This document shows, in pieces, positions 36,021 to 45,000 of a DNA stretch of 64,000 nucleotides; the first letter of the stretch is position 1; each line of letters opens with the position of its first letter. The stretch comes from Maribacter sp. PR1. Its GTDB lineage: Bacteria; Bacteroidota; Bacteroidia; Flavobacteriales; Flavobacteriaceae. The DNA is taken from the NCBI RefSeq assembly GCF_028464145.1, contig NZ_JAQPCG010000003.1:372001-436000 (forward strand). Direction: 5' to 3'. The position numbers and the translations under genes were made by a program. The notes below the pieces were generated by a model. It saw nothing but the letters and a program-made list of their open reading frames with translations, did not search any database and was not told where the DNA came from.

Positions 36021-36723
36021 ATAAATCCTTTAAAATCAATTTGTTTTCATTCAATAGCCCATCATCAAAGGACGTTTTCCCAAAATTCCGTTTCATTACA
36101 TCGACGATATTTCCTTTCGCAATGTGGTTGTGATGGGTTGCCGTAAAGACGGAACGGAAAAATTGCTGTTCCACGAATCCCATGATATCCTCGTAATATT
36201 CAAAGCCGTCATAATCCATCGTGGTGTTGCCCATACAAACCTTTCCGTGCCGTCCTACGTTCAATAAGGGTGCGTGATACAATGGCATAGTGTCGGTCAA
36301 TTTATCCTTTCGATGGAGGGCAAAGACTTTGAGGTTATTTCCTTCGAGTTTGAAAACCAGTTTTGGCAGGGGATAACTTCCCGAAGCGATACCCGTTCGT
36401 GTATCGAAATACAGGGTGTGCTGTTTTGGATGGACGTACCATACCAGTTGGAGATTTCCCTTGAAATCGAAATGGATAAGGTTCTTGGGCAACATTCCCT
36501 TAAAACGGAACTTTATTAAATCGCCCTCTAAACACCTAAAAAGGTTTCGGGCGGTATCTTTGGTCAACGGCATCCCTGCCGTAAGCTTTGCCCCTACGAT
36601 GTTGTGATATGAAAAGTAGTGTCCCCTGTTGTAATAATCTTCCTCTTGGGAGTAGCCTATTATGGCGAATTTTGGAAGAAAGTGTTCATCGGGCTGTAAA
36701 ATAGCAATCTGTTCCATGTTCAA
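36010..36723 (-). CDS. PRTRC system protein B (prokaryotic E2 family D)
   Basis: The 237-residue protein is the E2/UBC-like member of PRTRC cassettes. The segment LLNVGRHGKVCMGN (about 153-166) copies the E2 active-site layout, with Cys163 as the candidate catalytic residue. Strands before it (VWYVHPKQHTLYFDTRT) match the E2 beta-sheet. It would accept an activated ubiquitin-like protein from ThiF; the target is unknown. It overlaps its neighbours by 4 and 11 bases. A second Met two codons in is an equally good start. Confidence 0.88.
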   Translation of the reverse strand: MNMEQIAILQPDEHFLPKFAIIGYSQEEDYYNRGHYFSYHNIVGAKLTAGMPLTKDTARNLFRCLEGDLIKFRFKGMLPKNLIHFDFKGNLQLVWYVHPKQHTLYFDTRTGIASGSYPLPKLVFKLEGNNLKVFALHRKDKLTDTMPLYHAPLLNVGRHGKVCMGNTTMDYDGFEYYEDIMGFVEQQFFRSVFTATHHNHIAKGNIVDVMKRNFGKTSFDDGLLNENKLILKDLYED

Positions 36724-37763
36724 AGTAGTCTTAAAAGTTCGTTGAGATCGGTGAGAAATTCTTCCAACCGATTGAGATTGTAGATCAAACCTTCTTCGAA
36801 AGGTTGAATGTTTCCTTTTTCGACCGTAGTAAGTTCATAAGCCGAAATTATGTCGTATTCGTTGGAACATTCGTTGAGCATTTCGATATAGGAACGGCTA
36901 AACTCGCTATCGGCATCATCAACAATCAGGAAAGATTCCCAATGCTCGAACATACTTTCATAGGCATCCCGTGTTCCGATACGGAACGGCGCCTGAAAAT
37001 CAATGGTATCGGCTTTTGATAACAGTTCCTTGATTCGTTTGTGCAGGGACTTGCGAGGACGGTATTTTAGCAAAAGGGATTTCCAATCCTGTGGTTCGTA
37101 TTCATTGAAAAGCTTTTGGTAGCGACCGAAGAACCTGACCGAATTGCAATTCCCAAAAACACTACCGTTTTTTCTGTGGTAGGCTTCTTCCTCGAAAAGA
37201 TATTCCCAGAGCCAGTCCACCCTATCCTCGCCCGTATGAAAAAGGTTGATATAGGGTAGGCTTTTGATGAAGGACATCAGTATATCAAAAAGCATGGGGT
37301 TTTTCCATCGAAGGGGCATAACGGATTCCAACGGAATACAATAGACCGTGCTACGGTTTCCGATATGGCGTTTCAAGACCAAGCGCAAATCGGAATCTTC
37401 CCGTAAAACTTCGATATGGTCTATTTTAGCTCTTTCTTTTAAATGATTGGCGCATCGCAGTATCAGATCGTCCATTCCATCGGATGCCGAAAACCGCCAA
37501 TCGTCAATCTTTCCCGAAAAGTTTCGGGTCGCATCCACCATTAAACTGGCAAGTGCCTTTGTATCGACCGATGATTCATCCTCTAGTATCGGTTTGGAAA
37601 GCAAGGGCAATACGCTTAGGTCAGAAATGGAAAAACCTTTGGTTGCAGGACTTTTGGTCGATGCGTTCCGTACCTGTAATGGGATTGTTGAACCGCCTTG
37701 AACAATTGGGCGTGGAACTCTTTGAGTTCTTTTGATAATATGGGTGTCGGTTTGTGGGTGCAT
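36720..37763 (-). CDS. PRTRC-associated protein of unknown function, probably frameshifted at its 5' end
   Basis: The 347-residue ORF lies between proteins C and B, where a PRTRC protein F-like or unnamed gene is usual. The region from about residue 45 onward reads as a normal globular protein (DLSVLPLLSKPILEDE ... EHWESFLIVDDADSEF). The first ~40 residues (Arg/Thr/Gln-rich) look out of frame. An overlapping ORF at 37616-37795 in another frame starts 5 bases after protein C with natural sequence, and one extra T in the TTTTT run at 37631-37635 (minus strand) would join both into one ~358-residue protein. No catalytic motif is seen. Confidence 0.65.
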   Translation of the reverse strand: MHPQTDTHIIKRTQRVPRPIVQGGSTIPLQVRNASTKSPATKGFSISDLSVLPLLSKPILEDESSVDTKALASLMVDATRNFSGKIDDWRFSASDGMDDLILRCANHLKERAKIDHIEVLREDSDLRLVLKRHIGNRSTVYCIPLESVMPLRWKNPMLFDILMSFIKSLPYINLFHTGEDRVDWLWEYLFEEEAYHRKNGSVFGNCNSVRFFGRYQKLFNEYEPQDWKSLLLKYRPRKSLHKRIKELLSKADTIDFQAPFRIGTRDAYESMFEHWESFLIVDDADSEFSRSYIEMLNECSNEYDIISAYELTTVEKGNIQPFEEGLIYNLNRLEEFLTDLNELLRLL

Positions 37764-37795
37764 CTTTCGTGGTTTAGAAATTCATCAATGTTCAT
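37616..37795 (-). pseudogene. Probable N-terminal piece of the frameshifted PRTRC gene
   Basis: The ORF MNIDEFLNHERCTHKPTPIL... (59 residues) starts 5 bases after the protein C stop, as expected for the next gene in the cassette. It ends soon after a run of five T on the minus strand, where a one-base insertion would continue into the long downstream frame. It may be a sequencing or natural frameshift, or a genuine small overlapping gene. Confidence 0.5.
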
Positions 37796-37799
37796 ATTT

Positions 37800-38018
37800 C
37801 TATCCCTTTGTTCCTGCCAAGGTCTTGAAGTGGATTTCATGATAGCCATTGACAATCCCCTTGTCCATAATATTGGCGTTGGTCAGTTCGGCATAGATTT
37901 GCGAATAGTGTTCCATCACTTGCTGATGGGTCAATTGGCTATCCAGATCATCCAACTCGATGGAGTTGTTGTTGCCGTTTTGGTAGATGTACTTACGTTC
38001 TATTGTTGCGATTTCCAT
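37800..38018 (-). CDS. PRTRC system protein C (ubiquitin-like)
   Basis: The 72-residue protein belongs to the prokaryotic ubiquitin-like PRTRC-C family (IERKYIYQNGNNNSIELDDLDSQLTHQQVMEHYSQIYAELTNANI ...). It ends in AGTKG, a flexible tail with a C-terminal Gly, as needed for activation by an E1 enzyme without proteolytic maturation. The E1-like ThiF and E2-like protein B are in the same operon. Its start overlaps the protein E stop by one base. Confidence 0.9.
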   Translation of the reverse strand: MEIATIERKYIYQNGNNNSIELDDLDSQLTHQQVMEHYSQIYAELTNANIMDKGIVNGYHEIHFKTLAGTKG

Positions 38019-38506
38019 TATTGAAAAAGTTTAGGGGATTCGTATGCTTTCATATCCTTGATGACCTTTTGAGCTTCCTTGTGGCTCGCGTCTATCTTCA
38101 AAATTTGGTTGGCAAGGTCAGTTGCCTTCTTATGGTCGCTCATGGGATTAAAGTCCTTCTCTTTCAGAAGTTGCTTTAACTCGGTCGCCTTTTTGGAAGT
38201 AGATTCTTTTTTCTTCTTGGCCTGTTGTGTCTTTTGTTCGGTTTCCGCCAAGGTTTTCTCGAAAGCCACGGTATTCCTGAAAAGTGCCTTGGTCTGCTCC
38301 AAAGGTTTTTGAAGGATTTGAAAAAATTTCTCGTCCACTTCCGTTACGTTTCCACGCAGGGTAAGTGGTTTTAGGGATTGAAGTGCCTTGTCCTTGGCAC
38401 TCGATTTGGGCAGTAGAGATACGCTTACCACATCCTCATTAAAGGAAATACTGATGCCAAATTGTTCGATTCCCGTTTGCCGTAATGTTGAAAAAAAGTC
38501 TGTCAT
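38018..38506 (-). CDS. PRTRC system protein E
   Basis: The 162-residue protein has the PRTRC-E opening (MTDFFSTLRQTGIEQFGISISF ... VSVSLLPKSSAKDKALQSLKPLTLRG), followed by a long Lys/Glu/Gln-rich coiled coil (residues ~95-140) and a C-terminal helical segment. It is the first gene of the minus-strand cassette in this window. The biochemical role is unknown. PRTRC ParB and the JAB-type protein A are not encoded nearby. Confidence 0.88.
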   Translation of the reverse strand: MTDFFSTLRQTGIEQFGISISFNEDVVSVSLLPKSSAKDKALQSLKPLTLRGNVTEVDEKFFQILQKPLEQTKALFRNTVAFEKTLAETEQKTQQAKKKKESTSKKATELKQLLKEKDFNPMSDHKKATDLANQILKIDASHKEAQKVIKDMKAYESPKLFQ

Positions 38507-38839
38507 AGTAACGGTATTTATTGTTCTTAAAAAACTATTTTAATTAGAAGCGGGGCTTGGTATAAACCGCATGAATTTGCCCCGCTCCTTCCTTAACTCA
38601 CCTTCAAGATACGCCCATACCAATGAGAATCCACGGAAAAACAGGCTAAAATCCACCCTTATCTTCTTTCTCCCTATCCACAAAAAAAGCGCCCGATAGG
38701 GCGCTATATTCCAATAAAGGATATGAAATAGTTAAACGCAATAGGGTTTATATCTTTAGCATAAGTAAGACTTTTACTAATAAAAAAATAAATGTATTTT
38801 GGGCTCGCCTAAATACATAACCAAAAAACATATATACAA
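38507..38839. other. Intergenic region between PRTRC protein E and the cargo block
   Basis: This 333-base gap holds a long-loop inverted repeat AGCGGGGC / GCCCCGCT (38549-38586) and, at 38685-38704, the left copy of a 20-nt hairpin repeat that also occurs at 41858-41877. No further ORF is credible. A typical TTG/TAnnTTTG promoter for the PRTRC operon was not found. Confidence 0.6.
38685..38704. repeat. Left copy of the 20-nt terminator repeat flanking the cargo block
   Basis: AAAAGCGCCCGATAGGGCGC is identical to bases 41858-41877. It forms a hairpin (GCGCCC-GATA-GGGCGC) and, read on the minus strand, ends in a T-run like an intrinsic terminator, although no minus-strand gene lies to its right. 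Confidence 0.85.
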
Positions 38840-39553
38840 ATGAAAATAAACCAGATCCTTGCAATTGGATTCATGACGCTAGCATTTGCATGCGGAAAGA
38901 GTAAAAAAGAAGTTGAAAAAGAACAAGCCAAAATTGAACTGGAACAAAAAAGATTGGCGGAACAACAGGAATTAGAGAGAATCCATATGGAAAAAATTGA
39001 AGTTGGAAAATCCAAACTAAGAATAGACTTGACCAATGAACTAGAAAGGCTTAAAGAATTGCTAGACCAAGAGAATAAAAAAATGGAAGAGATTGGCAGA
39101 TTTCAGTTAGGTCGTTCAAGCACAACAAAAGAAAAGCAACTCAATGACCAAAGCACTAAAATTAGAAAGCTGAATGATTATATATCAAACTTAGAAAACG
39201 AGATTTCTCTAATAAACTTAAGGGAAACCTTTGATTTTCAAAACACCCCGGAAGGAGTAATAAACTATTTGTTCGAGTCAGCGAAGAATCATGATTTCAG
39301 TAAATTGAGATATCTGTGTGACCCTTACGGTGAAAATGATGGAGATGTGCGCGGAATTTGTTTAGTGGAAATGCAACCAAAGGAAATGCAGAATAAATTT
39401 GCCGAAAGTTTTAAGAATGGAAGAATCATGGGAGAAGCAAAAATTGAGAACGAAACTGCAAAAATTGAAATCGCTTTTGGGCCTGGTTCCGACAAACTTG
39501 AAACAGTAGGGCTTGTCAAAAGACTTGATAACTGGTATCTCTCAGGGCTATAA
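38840..39553 (+). CDS. Coiled-coil lipoprotein of unknown function
   Basis: The 237-residue protein has a lipobox (LAFAC, Cys at 18) and then a Lys/Glu-rich coiled coil from about 20 to 120. A C-terminal globular domain (NTPEGVINYLFESAKNHDFSKLRYLCDP ... VGLVKRLDNWYLSGL) resembles DUF4878 or NTF2-like lipoprotein domains in outline. It is probably membrane-anchored and periplasmic. It is the first gene of a four-gene plus-strand block between two identical hairpin repeats. No function is assigned. Confidence 0.65.
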   Translation: MKINQILAIGFMTLAFACGKSKKEVEKEQAKIELEQKRLAEQQELERIHMEKIEVGKSKLRIDLTNELERLKELLDQENKKMEEIGRFQLGRSSTTKEKQLNDQSTKIRKLNDYISNLENEISLINLRETFDFQNTPEGVINYLFESAKNHDFSKLRYLCDPYGENDGDVRGICLVEMQPKEMQNKFAESFKNGRIMGEAKIENETAKIEIAFGPGSDKLETVGLVKRLDNWYLSGL

Positions 39554-39592
39554 ATACTAATTATTTTCGGTTTACTATACCTCAATAAAAAT

Positions 39593-40285
39593 ATGCCTGT
39601 ACGAACAGAAAAAATATTTGGCGATGTCACTCCAAAATCCGTTGAGGAGATACTCTTGAAGGAATTACCTAAAAATTCATGGCTGATTGATGAAAAAATC
39701 AAATTCGCTAAGCAACTCAATAACTATATCTCGATTATCGATGACCTAGAAAACGTAAAGGATCTTATTCAGGAACTTGTCGTTATCCGCGAGAAAGAGG
39801 TTAAAGCAAATAAAGAGGAAAGGAGACTGATAAAAAGAGCACTTTTTATAACCGCGATTATCAACTATGCTCGATGCTTTAATAGTACTAAAAAGGACGG
39901 AAGAAATTCTATTGACATCAAACTCATCAGAAAAGATTTTCCAAAATACAATGATATAGAAGTTGCCGATTTATTACGATTTCATAAGTATATTATGGGT
40001 TTAAGAAATACCTTCATTGCACACGCGGATAGGAATATTTATGAAACCGATAGGGCTCATATTGAATTTGAATATGATGGAAAAATCCTGAATTCCACCT
40101 TTAGTCATTACTCTATCAAAGTGTTTAGTTTCGATGAAGTCCAACTGAAGAACTTTTTTATTTTAACCAATTTACTCCTCATAAAGGTTGAAGAAAAAAA
40201 GCGTGCTTTGGTTGATAAGGTAAAAAACGAGGTCGGTAATCGAAAGTTATTGGAGATTGGTTTGAAACTATCGAAAAAAACCTGA
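39593..40285 (+). CDS. HEPN-like protein (AbiU2-like)
   Basis: The 230-residue helical protein carries RNTFIAH at residues 138-144, the RNxxxxH signature of HEPN ribonucleases, in the context LRNTFIAHADRNIYE, very like the AbiU2 abortive-infection family. A conserved-looking Lys/Arg-rich helix (EERRLIKRALFITAIINYARCF) precedes it. The HEPN active site therefore appears intact, and an RNase that kills or arrests infected cells is plausible but inferred. No antitoxin-like nucleotidyltransferase is adjacent. It is the second gene of the cargo block. Confidence 0.65.
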   Translation: MPVRTEKIFGDVTPKSVEEILLKELPKNSWLIDEKIKFAKQLNNYISIIDDLENVKDLIQELVVIREKEVKANKEERRLIKRALFITAIINYARCFNSTKKDGRNSIDIKLIRKDFPKYNDIEVADLLRFHKYIMGLRNTFIAHADRNIYETDRAHIEFEYDGKILNSTFSHYSIKVFSFDEVQLKNFFILTNLLLIKVEEKKRALVDKVKNEVGNRKLLEIGLKLSKKT

Positions 40286-40339
40286 ATCTTCCTCTACGTC
40301 TAAAATCTGGATTCTCTTTTATTTTGAGTAAAGTAAATC

Positions 40340-41197
40340 ATGAAAGGAATTTGTGCATTATATGGAAATGAGACAGATTTGATGGAAAGCCACATTTTTC
40401 CAAAATTTGTCATCAAGCATACCAAGAAAACGGGGTCAAAATTTTTGAGAAAATTGGTTGAACCCAATAAACGGGAACAAGATGGAATTAAACATCATTT
40501 GCTAAGTTTTAAAGCAGAGCAAGATTTTGCAGTTCGCGAAAAATGGTTCGCCGAGAAAATTTTTCATCCTTTCTTGGAAGGTACTACAGAACTAGAATAC
40601 AACGAAAATCTCTACTATTTCTCAATTTCGTTTCTATGGCGAATACTATTGTCCGAATTCAGAACGACGGAAAATATAAAGAAACGATGGTATTTTGAAC
40701 TACTTCAAGAGGTAGAAGAGGAATGGAAGTTTTATTTGCGGACAGACACTATTCCCGGAAAGTTTCACAACGTAAACCTATTTTTGACGGATAGGATAAA
40801 ATCACATTCAACAGATTTAAAGGGAGTCGACTTTTACTTCACTAGAGCGTTAGACGGAACAATTGTAAGTGGCCCATCTAAAGAGTATGTAATAGTATAT
40901 GGAAAGTTCAACCGCTTTGTCTTTTGGAGTGTCATCAAAAGCCCTGGATATCTGGATGAACTTTATGATGTTGAAATTCATCCAAAAGGGGGGAGTATTG
41001 AAATCCCCCAGAGGTTAGAATATGAACCGATAACAACTTTTATGACCAATCGAATTAAAAAAATAGCAGAGTTTCCACTTCCAAGCGAAGCTCAACAAGA
41101 TAGAATTGTAGAAGAAATAATGAAAGATCCTGAAAGTTTCTGGAAATCTGATATTGGACGATCCATGTATAATGATAGGTTCAATCTAGAGAAATAA
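40340..41197 (+). CDS. HNH-like protein with eroded zinc site
   Basis: The 285-residue protein resembles a family of HNH-endonuclease-like proteins beginning ICxxCG...SHIxPKF. Here the first pair reads CALYG (Cys5, Tyr8), and the second expected Cys pair reads SFKA (Ser56, Ala59), so three of four zinc Cys are lost while ESHIFPKF (His18) is kept. Each of the Tyr and Ser changes is one base from a Cys codon. It may be a decaying or repurposed enzyme. The remaining 220 residues look intact and have no recognised domain. It is the third gene of the cargo block. Confidence 0.55.
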   Translation: MKGICALYGNETDLMESHIFPKFVIKHTKKTGSKFLRKLVEPNKREQDGIKHHLLSFKAEQDFAVREKWFAEKIFHPFLEGTTELEYNENLYYFSISFLWRILLSEFRTTENIKKRWYFELLQEVEEEWKFYLRTDTIPGKFHNVNLFLTDRIKSHSTDLKGVDFYFTRALDGTIVSGPSKEYVIVYGKFNRFVFWSVIKSPGYLDELYDVEIHPKGGSIEIPQRLEYEPITTFMTNRIKKIAEFPLPSEAQQDRIVEEIMKDPESFWKSDIGRSMYNDRFNLEK

Positions 41198-41200
41198 TTT

Positions 41201-41842
41201 GTGATGATAGAAACCTACTTAAACCTAACTGTAAATCGAAAAACTGATATTGAACTTATTCAAGGATTATTAAGGGAACATGAAATTAAAGCACCCATTG
41301 TCATCGTAGAATTCGAGGATAGGTATGAGATTAATTTCACAAGTGAATATGAGCAATGGGAATTGGAATCAGAAATTCTTAAAGCTTTTCCTGAATATGA
41401 GTTTACCCAAAGTTTAGGAAAAGGCCGCAAAGAAATACGAATAGAATTTTCAAGACAACAATCAAGTTTATCTTCTGATAATTGGGGCCGACCCTTGGAA
41501 AATCCAATAAATGAAACAAAATACTTGGTTAAAAGGTCTCAGCATAAAATTATAAAATTCAGCCCTCAAGTAAAAGTACTTTTAGGTGACACTGATGAAT
41601 TCTATTACATAAATATTATTGGCGGAGTGGACAAGGTAAACAATAGAACAGGTTATTTAGTGTTGGATGATTTTCGAGAATTTGATAAAGACAAAGAAAC
41701 GGGTTTTTTAAAAAATGAACTCCACGAAACACCAATGGAGGCTTTTCGGGCCGGAGTGCGACAAATCAACTATTTGGCCGAATCGGATTATGAAGAATAC
41801 TTGAAAGTCAAAAAACGGAATAAGAGAAAAAAGAAAAAGTAA
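41201..41842 (+). CDS. Hypothetical protein with basic C-terminal tail
   Basis: The 213-residue protein (start at 41201 or the second ATG 3 bases on) has alternating beta/alpha patterning (APIVIVEFEDRYEINFTSEYEQWELESEILKAF). It ends in a run of Lys/Arg (KVKKRNKRKKKK) that could bind nucleic acid. I recognise no family. The start lies 3 bases after the preceding stop, so it is probably cotranscribed with the HNH-like gene. A terminator repeat follows 15 bases after the stop. Confidence 0.55.
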   Translation: MMIETYLNLTVNRKTDIELIQGLLREHEIKAPIVIVEFEDRYEINFTSEYEQWELESEILKAFPEYEFTQSLGKGRKEIRIEFSRQQSSLSSDNWGRPLENPINETKYLVKRSQHKIIKFSPQVKVLLGDTDEFYYINIIGGVDKVNNRTGYLVLDDFREFDKDKETGFLKNELHETPMEAFRAGVRQINYLAESDYEEYLKVKKRNKRKKKK

Positions 41843-41857
41843 ACCTTACTGTCTACT

Positions 41858-41877
41858 AAAAGCGCCCGATAGGGCGC
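41858..41877 (-). terminator. Right copy of the 20-nt repeat; terminator of the methylase-helicase operon
   Basis: AAAAGCGCCCGATAGGGCGC forms a 6-bp GC stem with a GATA loop (TATC on the minus strand) and a T-run in the minus direction. It lies 150 bases downstream of the minus-strand helicase gene. The same sequence recurs at 38685-38704. Confidence 0.8.
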
Positions 41878-42025
41878 AAGCGTTAGGGATAGCAGCGTCA
41901 TCGACCGCGGTGGCCCCCTTAGGGTTCGTTGCCTTGAAAAGCGACAGCGGAGCTCTTTCAAGGCGTACGAAACCTTGGGGTCCGCAAGGGCGATATAGCG
42001 GATAGCCCGGCCAACGCCCAAAAAC

Positions 42026-45000
42026 CTATAAAGAGATGTTTGGCGTATGGGAGACTTTTTGGACGGATTTCGTTCGTGAAGTCGATTCTTCTTCTTTTTC
42101 CTCGGGTTCAACATCGTATTTATCTTCCAAGGAAAGATTGATTTCTTCCAACCGTTCTTCCATCTGTACCAACTGTTCCGACTTGTCGAATTCCAGTTCC
42201 AACACCTTTCTATTGGCCGCTACCGCCTTGCCGAAATCGTCTTTCAGTTCCGTCTGCGTTTTGAGGGTCTTCGGTATCTTGGCCAAGGCATTGTGCATAT
42301 ATTCAGCGATACTTAGGGGATTGGCCACGATTTTCTGGGAACCATGGACGTAGCTGGCATTCGGGGTCTTGACAAACAACCGATGTTCATCGTTATCGAT
42401 GACCTTGAGCCTCAGTTCGGCATCCAAGAGGGAGACTATGATATGTTCCCCGACCGTTTTTCGTTTGGATTCTAAAAGATGCTGGAGTTTTTTTCCAATG
42501 ACCAGCGTTTCTGTCGAACCATCTATTTTTAACGCTTTGAGTAAACTCAAAAAATAGATGCTTTTATCGGCGAGGGATTCCCATAAGGGTAGATCGTTTT
42601 GAAGATTGGCGATGTTTTTGTCCGTTTTCATTAGTTCGTTCTCATAGAAATGGATATTGTTCTGCGCCTCCAAACGGTTCTTTTTAAAAATGGAACGTTC
42701 GAGTTTCAGTTCGTCCAATTGCTTGCCCAACTCTTCCTTTTCCAGATACAAAGGGTCGTTCTTGGCAACGGCCAACAAGGTTTTGTAATCAATGGAGCCC
42801 TCGTCGTTGACCGGCCCCATATCCAATCTGTTGAACTGTATCGTGCCATTGGTCAATTGCTCGATAAAATTCTTTTTGATATTGACATTGTTGAGCATCA
42901 GGGCATCCGTACAGTTCTCGACAATGTAAAACGATACCACGACTTTGTTGTCAAAATGTTCCTTGGCACCAAGGTTTCCTTTCCGCACCCCTCTCCCGTT
43001 GCGTTGGTCGATATCCGTAGGCCGGTAGGGAATATCCACATGGTGTATCCGTACCAAACGTTGCTGGATATTGGTTCCGGTCCCCAACTTTTCCGTGGAG
43101 CCGATGATGACCCGATAGGAACCTTCGTTTACTCTTTTGAAGCATTCCAAGCGTTTTCTATCGGTCTTAAAGTCATGGATGAATACTATTTCTTCTTTGG
43201 GAACTCCATATTCTTCGACCAGAATACGCTTTAGCTCGTCATAGATATTGAAATGCTCCTTGGGAACCCCCAAATCAGAAAAAATGGCCTGTGCGCCCTT
43301 AAAAGAATTGGTTTCGACATACGTTTTATAGACTTCAGAGGCAATTGTCCGCAATTTGGCCTCCCCGGGGTCGTCCAATTCCTGGTTCAACAATCTCGGA
43401 TCGATGGAGGCATTTCGCATATGATGGAGCGCGATCAGCGACAAGGCGCTTTTTTGTTCCTCGGTATATTCCTTTCCGCCGTATAACAAGCTACTATCCC
43501 CTCTTTGCAGGAACTCCTTTATCCTGTCAAAATACGCCAATTGGGCGGCAGTAGGTTTTAACGTATGGACATCGAGCTGCATTTTTGGCCTGTCGATTTG
43601 GTGGGTAGTGCCGTTGACGATAATCGAAATCTCGTTGTAGAGCGAGGACAACAATTTCATTTTCTTGAAGGAACGGAAACGCTCGCGAACCTTATAATCG
43701 CCCGAAACGGTAGGTTCAAATTCATAGGATTTGTTGGCGAACACCTGTGCCCATTGGTCAAAGGAGGTAATGTTCATCTCCTGCATGCGATGGGGAATAA
43801 GGTATTTGAACAGTACATAGACCTCGGTAATCGAATTGGAAATGGGCGTACCCGATAGAAAAGTGGTCTGAAAGTCCCTTTCTTTTGCCTTTTGAAGGGT
43901 TCGAATGGCGACCAGCAGGTTTTTGCTGCGCTGCGAACCCTTGTTGGTATTCAGCCCGGCAACCCTACTGTGCCGTGTGGTGTACATGAGGTTCTTGAAC
44001 TTATGGGATTCGTCCACCATGATGTGCCCAAAGCCCATTTGGTCAAAATTGATGACCTCGCTCTGTTTCTGTTGCATCTGGAAATACACCTCGTCCAAAG
44101 TGGCCTTCAAATTCTCGCGCCTTTGCTGTAGGCCTTTGAGTACTCTTTTGCTGATGGAATACTTATCCTCTTGGATGACGTTCAGGTCGCGTTCCAGGTT
44201 CGCCAGTTCCTCGCTGATGATGTCGTGGATGACCTTCGGGGACTGCGGAATGAACTTAAAGGTATCATGGCTCATCAATACCACATCACAATCGGTACTT
44301 GCGATCTTGGCAAAAAAAGCATTGCGATTGGCGAGGCCGCTGACCACCTTGTCATGGGCGACCAATAATTTCATGTTCGGAAAGGCATTGAGCAGTTCGT
44401 TCCTCAACTGCACTATTGTGGAGCGCAGCCCGATAACCAAGGTTTTCTTCGAAAGGTTGAGTTCCTTTAGTTTATAGGAGGCCAAGGCCATGTCCAAGGT
44501 CTTCCCGAAACCCACCTCTTTATTGACCAACAACCCTTGGTTGATGATGATGCCCGCCACGGTATCTTTTTGGCTGGGATATGGGGTAAACTGTTGTAAC
44601 CCCTCGAATTTGAGATAGCTGCCATCATATTTGGGATGTACCTTGGCGTCGTACATTCTGTAAAAGATTAATTCCAGTTCTTTCCTTAGATCGGGCTTCC
44701 CCATGATGTAGTTGTGAAAATCCTTATAAAGGATTTCAAATTTGATGCGGATTTCCTGCATCCTTGCCTTATCCGTTTTCTTGTTCCCCTTTGGCCCTTT
44801 CGATATATAGGGAATGGTTGAGTTCAGGGCACCTTCCAAAATATCCGTAAAATAATAGCTCCGGTTCTCGCTCCGTACATAGAACTTTCTGACTTCCTGA
44901 TATTCGTAGGTCTCGATCTTGACCATATATTTGGATGTACTTTCGTTGTAGGCAATGTGCGCCAAGGTCTGGTAGGTGTCATAGAGAAAGGCCTGGGTAA

